A DNA stretch of 64,000 bases from Planctomycetaceae bacterium (lineage in GTDB: Bacteria > Planctomycetota > Planctomycetia > Pirellulales > Pirellulaceae), in the NCBI GenBank assembly GCA_005778405.1, contig SXOA01000098.1, positions 1-64,000 on the forward strand, given 5' to 3'. Position numbers and translations under genes: made by a program. The notes under the pieces were generated by a model, which saw nothing but the letters and a program-made list of their open reading frames with translations, was not told the origin of the DNA and searched no databases. Shown piece by piece: positions 1-5,815 of the stretch. The stretch's first letter is position 1. Each line of letters begins with the position of its first letter.

Positions 1-218
1 ATGGCAGCGCGCCGGATATTGCAGGAAGAGGTATCGCCAACCCCATCGCCGCCATCCTCAGCGTGGCCATGATGCTCGATCACCTGGAGCTTCCTTCCTT
101 GGCCGAAAGAGTTCGCCGCGCCGTGGAGAAAACGCTCGCCGGCGGGGCCAAGACTGCGGACCTGGGCGGAAAGCTCACGACCCAGCAAATGGGAGAAGCA
201 GTGCTGGCGAACCTCTGA
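1..218 (+). CDS. leuB: 3-isopropylmalate dehydrogenase, C-terminal fragment (cut by window edge)
   Basis: The reading frame is open from base 3 to the TGA at 216-218 and encodes the last 71 residues of an isocitrate/isopropylmalate dehydrogenase. It opens with the family signature GSAPDIAGRGIANP, followed by the AAILSVAMML helix and a C-terminal helix ending EMGEAVLANL-like. The phrase ANPIAAILS and the short tail fit LeuB (oxidative decarboxylation of 3-isopropylmalate in leucine synthesis) better than isocitrate dehydrogenase, but the substrate-determining residues lie upstream of the window. The family call is strong and the LeuB assignment moderate. Confidence 0.78.
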   Translation, partial: GSAPDIAGRGIANPIAAILSVAMMLDHLELPSLAERVRRAVEKTLAGGAKTADLGGKLTTQQMGEAVLANL

Positions 219-240
219 CAGTCGGTAGGCGACTAATCTC

Positions 241-277
241 GGCTCCCTCTCCCTTTGTGAGAGGGTTGGGGTGAGGG
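241..277. repeat. REP-like hairpin of the CCCTCTCCC family, copy 1
   Basis: CCCTCTC at 245-251 pairs with GAGAGGG at 259-265, and a G-rich tail follows. The same motif recurs at 9089-9129 and 29494-29516. It lies just after the leuB-like gene and just before the next start codon, and supplies an in-frame GTG at 271 that should not be taken as the gene start. Confidence 0.6.
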
Positions 278-294
278 TTTTAGGATCGGTAATT

Positions 295-951
295 ATGTTC
301 CGCTTTCGCTTCTCGCTCCTCCATTTCCTGATGGTCATCACGCTGCTCGCGGTGGGGTTCGGCGCGATAGCTTCCGGATCTCGCCTCGCCGCCAGTGGGG
401 CCTACACACTGTTTCTCGGTCTGATCTGTCTGGCTCTCGCCGGAGCGGTGATTGTCCGCGGCGAGGCTCGCCCCTTTTGGATCGGCTTCGCCATCTTCGG
501 CTGGGCGTACCTTTTTCTGGCGTTCGAGTCGAGTGAGTCTTCCGCGCCGCAGCGAAGTTGGCGTTCCGGCTGGCTAAGCAGCTTTTCCTTCAGCACCTAC
601 GGCTCCGAATCCCAGAATTCCGCTCATCTCATCACCACGGACATCATCGACTTCCTCGAGGACCACCTCACCGGCAGCCGGCAGATCGGAGCGAAGGTGA
701 TGGCCCAGTGGACCAGCGGCAGCTACTACGCGGGAACCATCCGGTCCTACGACGGCGCGGTTTACACCATCGCCTGGGACGACGGCAGCACCCCTTCCGC
801 TGTAGCGCCCGCAGGTATCCGAGGCTACACCCCCTACGCCCGCCTCAGCGGCCACTCCGTCTTTGGCTCCCTCGCCGGCCTGCTCGGCGGCATCCTGGCG
901 GCCCTGCTGTTTGGAAATGTGCGGGAAAATGCGGGAAAATGCGGTTCTTAG
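295..951 (+). CDS. membrane protein with Tudor/agenet-like segment, unknown function
   Basis: A 218-residue protein. The ATG at 295 is preferred over the GTG at 271 because 271-294 belongs to an intergenic repeat. The N-terminus (FRFRFSLLHFLMVITLLAV) is of the type many planctomycete membrane proteins start with and forms the first of about three hydrophobic helices in residues 5-75. A soluble stretch follows, then a segment near residues 131-175 (VMAQWTSGSYYAGTIRSYDG, then YTIAWDDGS) that reads like a Tudor/agenet small beta-barrel, which in other proteins binds peptides or nucleic acids. A last Gly/Ala/Leu-rich helix lies near the C-terminus. I recognise no full-length family, so the Tudor-like resemblance is inference. 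Confidence 0.72.
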   Translation: MFRFRFSLLHFLMVITLLAVGFGAIASGSRLAASGAYTLFLGLICLALAGAVIVRGEARPFWIGFAIFGWAYLFLAFESSESSAPQRSWRSGWLSSFSFSTYGSESQNSAHLITTDIIDFLEDHLTGSRQIGAKVMAQWTSGSYYAGTIRSYDGAVYTIAWDDGSTPSAVAPAGIRGYTPYARLSGHSVFGSLAGLLGGILAALLFGNVRENAGKCGS

Positions 952-1102
952 GATTTGACGAAAGTGAAAGCTGGCTAGTTTCATTTGGTGGCGACGCCTG
1001 CCTATAATGGCCGCTGCTTTCGCTGGAGACTCCATTCCGGCTGTCCGCTTTCGCACGATGTAATCAAGGCTTCGGTTCTCGACCAAAACCAGAAGGTGCA
1101 AC

Positions 1103-1486
1103 ATGATTGACGAATTGCAATCCATGTCGGTTCCCCCGACAACCGCTCCCATCCAGGAAAGCGCCGGCAACAATGCCACCGCGGACTCCTCGGGGAATAG
1201 CGCTCCGCCGGCACTCACTACACCGCCGCCGGCTGCGGTAACCGCTGCTCCCTCCAGTCGCGTCAGAGGGGCGAGTTCTCAAAAGAAGGTGACGAAAAAG
1301 AAGGCAAAGGCCAAAGCGAAAAAGGCCGCACCTCAGAAAGCCCTGAAGAAGTCGTCCAAGAAACCCAAGGCCGCCAAGGGAACGAAGAAAGCCAAGAAGT
1401 CCAAAGCGAAGGTCGCCAAGGTCAGCCGCACCAAGCCGAAGACCAAAGCGAAACCGAAGGCCAAAGCCAAGAAGCGAAAAAAGTAA
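1103..1486 (+). CDS. histone H1-like lysine/alanine-rich protein
   Basis: A 127-residue protein with ATG at 1103 preceded by AGAAGG. The first 55 residues are Ser/Thr/Ala/Pro-rich and unstructured. From about residue 60 to the end the sequence is almost only Lys, Ala, Pro, Ser and Thr (KKVTKKKAKAKAKKAA and similar), with no acidic residues, as in the tails of eukaryotic linker histone H1 and bacterial Hc1/BpH1-type proteins. Such tails bind DNA by charge, so a nucleoid role is plausible; a ribosome- or RNA-binding role is also possible. It ends at 1486, directly abutting the stop of the opposite-strand gene. Low-complexity composition prevents a firm family call. Confidence 0.75.
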   Translation: MIDELQSMSVPPTTAPIQESAGNNATADSSGNSAPPALTTPPPAAVTAAPSSRVRGASSQKKVTKKKAKAKAKKAAPQKALKKSSKKPKAAKGTKKAKKSKAKVAKVSRTKPKTKAKPKAKAKKRKK

Positions 1487-2140
1487 CTACCGAGTCAGTT
1501 CGAGCGTCCCCCACAAGCTCGGATCCTCATCAAACGGAAACTCCGGCCCAACGGAAAATGTCTGCGGGCCGAGCTCGCGATCGGCCAATGCGTAGTAGAA
1601 GCCGAGCGTGGGCTGCTCAATCGGAGAGAAGCCGGTCAGGGCATCGGAACCGATGAAGGCTTGCAGCGTGTAGCCCCCTAATCGCTTGTCGGCTTTGATT
1701 TTGAGCGCACGGATGTCAATTTCCCGCGGGCTTTCCTTGGCCCGGTTGATGGCCAGTAGCGAAATCACCGGCTCGCCCAAATTGCGGCCAGCACCAATCG
1801 GCAATAGGGCAAAACGGTGGCAGAAGCGGCCGGCGCGATGAATGTTTTGCGTGTTGCGAGTGTCGATCCAGACTTGCAGGCCGTCGCTGTCTTCCACCCG
1901 TGAATCGCGGCACCACGGCGGCTGCTTCTTTCCCTCCACGCGAAGGTTGAAGGCCAGTCCCTCTTCATTCCATGCCACTCGCAGGTCGGCATAGGGCTTT
2001 TTCCCTTCCAATTGACCGAAGAACGGGAGCGAATACTTCTCCTCCAACTCCACGCCTCCACCAGTCCACAGGTTTTCGCGGTAGAGGCAGGGCGCTGAAT
2101 ATTTGAAGAGGAAAGCAGGGGCAACGAGGGTTTCAAACAT
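1487..2140 (-). CDS. CBM9-like carbohydrate-binding-domain protein
   Basis: A 217-residue cytoplasmic-looking protein without signal peptide. The central pattern (ADLRVAWNEEGLAFNLRV, then DGLQVWIDTR, then GYTLQAFIGSDALTGF and a final beta strand) follows the DOMON/CBM9-like beta-sandwich used by family 9 carbohydrate-binding domains and related planctomycete proteins. The N-terminal third (APAFLFKYSAPCLY, LPFFGQLEGKKPYADLR) is the usual approach strand. Ligand unknown; the family usually binds sugars but the domain is versatile. It is convergent with the H1-like gene with no bases between the two stop codons, so the pair has no room for a separate terminator. Confidence 0.72.
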   Translation of the reverse strand: MFETLVAPAFLFKYSAPCLYRENLWTGGGVELEEKYSLPFFGQLEGKKPYADLRVAWNEEGLAFNLRVEGKKQPPWCRDSRVEDSDGLQVWIDTRNTQNIHRAGRFCHRFALLPIGAGRNLGEPVISLLAINRAKESPREIDIRALKIKADKRLGGYTLQAFIGSDALTGFSPIEQPTLGFYYALADRELGPQTFSVGPEFPFDEDPSLWGTLELTR

Positions 2141-2631
2141 GACTGCTCCATCCTAAGCGCCGGCAGAGTTCTTGTCAGGGACCAGTTCTCGCTTTCCCTT
2201 ACGAAGCTCACTCCCTTCCGCCAATCTCCAGTGCCCAAAGAGCGGCTCACGCACCCCTGGAGAGGTGCGGCGAGCTTAGAAACCCATGACTCCCCCGAGC
2301 TCGCCTTTACCTAAGGCGTTCCTCAATCGAATCTCTCGCTCCGGTGTCCAAGGGTGTTTGGTATCTTGAAGCCGCCCGAAGAAACGGAGTCAGGACGAGC
2401 ACCATGCGCACAATGGTCGTTGGAAGCAACCTGACAAAGGATAGTCGGGCAGTGCGGTGCGCGAAGATGCAGCCGGGCTCTGGGCAGCGTTTGCCGCCCA
2501 GGGCCACTTTTTCGCCGTGTTTTGACAGCGGGCTGCGCATTACTTTGGACAGCGGAGCCATGCCTTAAAAAATTCCAACTTGGTATCAGTGATCATTCCG
2601 CGACAGTGTACGCTTCTGCCGGCTCAGTTTC
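2141..2631. other. gene-free stretch upstream of the transposase remnant
   Basis: No convincing coding sequence was found. Short open frames on both strands lack start signals and family features. A small hairpin (CTGGGC near 2480 pairing with GCCCAG near 2496) is visible. Together with the decayed sequence to its right this looks like eroding insertion-sequence or repeat DNA. Confidence 0.4.
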
Positions 2632-2880
2632 TTAAATCGTCAGGGGCTCCGGCAGCAACTGGTGGTGCAACCAGCGGACGAAGCGGTTGGCCATGGCAGC
2701 GACGACGACGCAGACGTGCTTGCCGCGGGACTTGAGCTGCTGAACCAACTTCATCCACCGCTCGTCGCTCCGCATGATGCGGTGTACAGTCGCACGAGGC
2801 TGACCAGGTGCTGCTGCAAGATCCACTCGGCGTCCTGGCCGGGTTCGCCGAGCGCTGCCAGGGCCGCGAGCGAAAACGTC
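2632..2880 (-). pseudogene. transposase C-terminal remnant, IS110-like (tentative)
   Basis: The frame ending at 2632 encodes [19 protein letters not shown], followed by [19 protein letters not shown]. This resembles the C-terminal end of IS110/IS116-type transposases, where a basic RGK segment precedes a hydrophobic helix with an ANR(W/F)-R motif. Only about 50 residues look coherent; upstream of them the frame becomes Arg/Pro-rich and loses similarity. It is fused in frame to the end of the broken trmL sequence, so the junction near 2880 probably marks an old insertion or deletion. The family assignment is by eye and uncertain. Confidence 0.4.
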
Positions 2881-3121
2881 CTTCAGGCGCTCCGTCAATT
2901 CGGCCCAGTTCTCCACAACCTGCCACTCCAGGTGCGGCTAGTAATCCAGCCCCGCCCGCCGCAGCCGATTTTTCGGTGATCTCGAATCCCAGCGGCTTCA
3001 TTAGCCAGAGTTTGGCCCCAATCGCCACGCAAGTTCGGGCCACGTTCCCCGTGTTCGGCGGAATCTCCGGTTGATACAGGACGATGTGCAGGATGGGTTC
3101 GTACTTCGGCGATTCGGGCAT
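2881..3121 (-). pseudogene. trmL: broken trmL: tRNA (cytidine/uridine-34 2'-O)-methyltransferase N-terminal part
   Basis: From ATG 3119-3121 the frame reads [20 protein letters not shown], then [20 protein letters not shown], the N-terminal SPOUT-fold signature of TrmL, which methylates the wobble base of tRNA-Leu. After EITEKS one extra base shifts the frame. The shifted frame continues as LRRAGLDY, hits a TAG at 2938-2940 where the family normally has Trp, and continues as [19 protein letters not shown]. It then stops matching TrmL at about 2881. The S-adenosylmethionine-binding knot in the C-terminal half is absent. One frameshift, one nonsense codon and truncation make this a clear pseudogene; a functional copy may exist elsewhere. 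Confidence 0.85.
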
Positions 3122-3185
3122 CCTTTGGGGATAGCGTTTTGCCGGTGAGTCGTCAACAATGGCGAATCGACCAGGAGAAACTGTT

Positions 3186-3587
3186 ATGCCGACCACGGCC
3201 GCGACCACAACTTGCCCCGAATGCGGCGCTCCCGTGAAGAGCGGCGACAAGCAGTGCTGGATGTGCTACCGCCCGCTGGAATGGGATGGAACTGCAGTCA
3301 AAACTGCCTCCGCCAGTCCCTTTGGCGAACGCCCGGTTCAAATTCCGCGCACCTACTATCGGACCAATCCCTGGGCCGTCGTCGGGTTGGTGCTCGCCGC
3401 CCTGGCGATGATCCCCGCCGCCTGCATCGCTTTCTTTGTCACATGCCTAGTTTCGCTATCCGCCAATCCCAGAGGAGACGAAGGAATTCTTGTGGTCAGC
3501 GCAGGGGCGGCCTTTATCGTCTTCGTCGGCTTTTGCGTCCTCATCGGCATGCTGGGAACCCGCGTCAGCCGCCCGGTGAGAATCTGA
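3186..3587 (+). CDS. zinc-ribbon membrane protein, paralogue A
   Basis: A 133-residue protein. The ATG at 3186 is preferred over an upstream in-frame codon at 3159 because AGGAGAAA lies directly ahead of it. The N-terminus carries a four-cysteine zinc ribbon (CPECGAP, then CWMCYRP), and two hydrophobic helices follow (about residues 62-90 and 102-125). Function unknown. It is a tandem paralogue of the protein encoded at 3690-4061, sharing the CPECGA/CWxC ribbon, a Y-x-TN-x-WA stretch before the first helix and the same two-helix layout. The arrangement suggests a small membrane protein with a cytosolic metal-binding head. Confidence 0.8.
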   Translation: MPTTAATTTCPECGAPVKSGDKQCWMCYRPLEWDGTAVKTASASPFGERPVQIPRTYYRTNPWAVVGLVLAALAMIPAACIAFFVTCLVSLSANPRGDEGILVVSAGAAFIVFVGFCVLIGMLGTRVSRPVRI

Positions 3588-3689
3588 AAATCGACATCCG
3601 CCAGGAACCTGCCTCATGAACCCCGTCATTCATTTTGAAATCCATTCCTCGAACCTGGAAAAGACCGACCTCCTGAAGTGGCCTTTCCG

Positions 3690-4061
3690 ATGACATCGAT
3701 CCTCCAAGCTTGTCCCGAATGCGGCGCTCGGCTCAAGCCCAACGACACGAAGTGCTGGCTGTGCAATGCCAATCCATTCGGCGACAAGACTGGCGAGCGG
3801 CAAGTCCGCTACAAGACCAACCACTGGGCGATGCTCGGCCATCTGCTGGCAATTCTGGCGATTCTGCCGGCGACTGGGATCGCCTTCATGACCACCTGCA
3901 CCGTGCTCCTCGTTGCCGATCCGCAGGTCGCCCGCGGTGAAGCGGAAGGACGGTCCATCGCCTATCTCGTCCTCTGTGGTATCTCGGCGGTGGTGGTGTT
4001 CGCCGGCTTTAGCCTGCTGATTGCTAGTCTTGCCAAGAAGACGGTGTATCGAGTCGAGTGA
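3690..4061 (+). CDS. zinc-ribbon membrane protein, paralogue B
   Basis: A 123-residue protein, start taken at ATG 3690 (a GTG at 3678 is in frame; neither has a clear ribosome-binding site). Order: zinc ribbon CPECGARLKPNDTKCWLCNA, basic linker YKTNHWAMLGH, hydrophobic helix, loop, second hydrophobic helix, basic end. It follows paralogue A by about 100 bases on the same strand and almost certainly arose from it by duplication. Function unknown. Two other zinc-ribbon plus membrane proteins in the window (24909-26000 and 52976-53575) share the general design but not close sequence. Confidence 0.8.
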   Translation: MTSILQACPECGARLKPNDTKCWLCNANPFGDKTGERQVRYKTNHWAMLGHLLAILAILPATGIAFMTTCTVLLVADPQVARGEAEGRSIAYLVLCGISAVVVFAGFSLLIASLAKKTVYRVE

Positions 4062-4110
4062 GGAACCTTTTTCATCTCCTCATCTCCCCCTCCCTCAACT
4101 CTCCCTCTCC

Positions 4111-4139
4111 CTCCGCGCTCTCCGCGTCCTCGGCGGTTA
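4111..4139. repeat. half copy of the CTCCGCG...GCGGTT intergenic repeat
   Basis: The 29 bases closely match the right arm of the inverted repeat at 23747-23775 (shared core CTCTCCGCGTCCT). Here only one arm is present, between paralogue B and the dehydratase gene. Confidence 0.55.
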
Positions 4140-4196
4140 ATCCCCCTCCTGCTATACTGCTAAGAATTGCCCATTTCCTCCCGCCCAGCAGGCCCC

Positions 4197-5741
4197 ATGT
4201 CCCGCTCTCTCACCGATGCCGTCTATCTCCACCCCGACGACAACATCTGCGTCGCCGCCCGTAACCTGGAAAAAGGGTACGACCTGAAAATCGCCGGCAC
4301 GTCGGTTTCTCTGAACCAGCCCATCAAGCTCGGCCACAAAATCGCCATCCGCGAGATCGCCAAGGGGGACAAGGTCTACAAATATGGCCAGATCATCGGC
4401 GCGGCGACTCAAGCCATCAAAGGGGGCGACCACGTCCACTCCCACAACCTGCATCAGGGAGATTTCGTCCAGGACTACGCCAGTAGCACCGCCATTCCGC
4501 CGCCGCCAACTCCGATTACGGACCGGACGTTCCTGGGCTACCGCCGGCCGAGCGGCAAGGCGGGGACGCGGAATTACCTGGCGGTGATCGCGTCGGTCAA
4601 TTGCTCGTCCACCGTCTGCAAGTACATCGCTGAGCGGTTCGACAAGTCCGCACTGAAAAACTTCCCCAACATCGACGGCGTAATCGCCGTCAAGCACGCC
4701 GGCGGCTGCGGATTGCAGTACGGCGGCTTGCAGCATGAGATTCTGGCCCGCACGCTCGGCGGCATTGCCCGCCATCCGAACATCGGCGGCTATCTGCTCA
4801 TCGGCCTGGGCTGCGAGAACGCCCCGACCGGCTACCTGATGGAATCGCAGGGGCTGCTGCAGATTGAAGGGAACGGCCAGCGCCATCTGCCGCCGGTTTT
4901 GTCGATGCAGGACCTCGGCGGCACCGTCAAAACCGTCGAAGAAGGAGTCCGCCTCCTCGCCGAGATGCTGCCGCGGGCGAACGACGTGAAGCGCGTCCCC
5001 ATTCCCGCCAGCGAGATCATCCTCGGCACCAACTGCGGCGGCTCCGACGGCAACAGCGGCGTCACCTGCAACCCGGCCCTCGGCGTCGCCTCCGACATGC
5101 TCGTCTCCGCCGGCGGCACCACGGTCCTGGCCGAAACGACGGAAATCTACGGAGCCGAGCACCTCCTCACCCGCCGGGCCCGCACGCCGGCCGTCGCGGA
5201 CAAGCTCATCGAGCGGATCAAATGGTGGATCTGGCACGCCGGCCTGTACGGCGTGGAGCTCGACAACAACCCCTCCGTCGGCAACAAGGAAGGGGGCCTC
5301 ACCACCATCGCCGAAAAGTCCCTCGGCGCGGTCGCCAAAGCCGGCTCCACCGCGATGACCGAGGTCTACCAGTACTCCGAGCCAATCACCGCCAAGGGCT
5401 TCGTCGTCATGGACACCCCCGGCTTCGACCCCCCCAGCGTCACCGGTCTCATGGCCGGCGGCTGCAACGTCATCTGCTTCACCACCGGCCGCGGCAGTTG
5501 CATCGGCCTCAAGCCGACCCCCAGCATCAAAATCGCCAGCAACACGCCGATGTACCAGCGAATGGTGGACGACATGGACATCAACTCCGGCGAAATCCTC
5601 CACGGCCAAACCCTCGAAGCCGCCGGCCGCGAAATCTTCGAAAAAATCCTCGCCGTCGCCAGTGGTGAAAAAACCAAAAGCGAGATTCACGGCATTGGGG
5701 ATGAAGAGTTTGTCCCGTGGCAGATTGGGCCAACGCTGTAG
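4197..5741 (+). CDS. altronate/galactarate dehydratase family enzyme (UxaA-like)
   Basis: A 514-residue protein with the two-part architecture of UxaA/GarD: an N-terminal SAF domain (about residues 1-95, LHPDDNICVAARNLEKGYDL ... KGDKVYKYGQIIG) and a large C-terminal dehydratase domain beginning at GYRRPSGKAGTRNYLAVIAS. Conserved family segments include NCSSTVCKYIAE, KHAGGCGL, GLGCEN, LGTNCGGSDGNSG and GGCNVICFTTGRGS. Members are iron- or metal-dependent and remove water from C6 sugar acids (altronate, galactarate, sometimes glucarate or sulfolactate). Which substrate is used cannot be read here and there are no sugar-acid genes beside it. Start chosen at ATG 4197; a longer in-frame start at 4167 lacks support. 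Confidence 0.9.
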   Translation: MSRSLTDAVYLHPDDNICVAARNLEKGYDLKIAGTSVSLNQPIKLGHKIAIREIAKGDKVYKYGQIIGAATQAIKGGDHVHSHNLHQGDFVQDYASSTAIPPPPTPITDRTFLGYRRPSGKAGTRNYLAVIASVNCSSTVCKYIAERFDKSALKNFPNIDGVIAVKHAGGCGLQYGGLQHEILARTLGGIARHPNIGGYLLIGLGCENAPTGYLMESQGLLQIEGNGQRHLPPVLSMQDLGGTVKTVEEGVRLLAEMLPRANDVKRVPIPASEIILGTNCGGSDGNSGVTCNPALGVASDMLVSAGGTTVLAETTEIYGAEHLLTRRARTPAVADKLIERIKWWIWHAGLYGVELDNNPSVGNKEGGLTTIAEKSLGAVAKAGSTAMTEVYQYSEPITAKGFVVMDTPGFDPPSVTGLMAGGCNVICFTTGRGSCIGLKPTPSIKIASNTPMYQRMVDDMDINSGEILHGQTLEAAGREIFEKILAVASGEKTKSEIHGIGDEEFVPWQIGPTL

Positions 5742-5815
5742 GAGATTCTAAATGCCGCTACGGTGCGGTCACAAGAAAATGGAGCCGAATCTGACCGTGA
5801 GTGCCGGAATATCAA

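Noticed and set aside
2307-2561. 84-residue minus-strand open frame
   Set aside because: No start signal or recognisable motif; lies in decayed DNA next to a transposase remnant.
4152-5690. 512-residue open frame opposite the UxaA-like gene
   Set aside because: Mirror frame of a high-GC gene; Gly/Ala/Asp/Val/Arg-rich composition with no fold or family features, while the plus strand encodes a clear enzyme.
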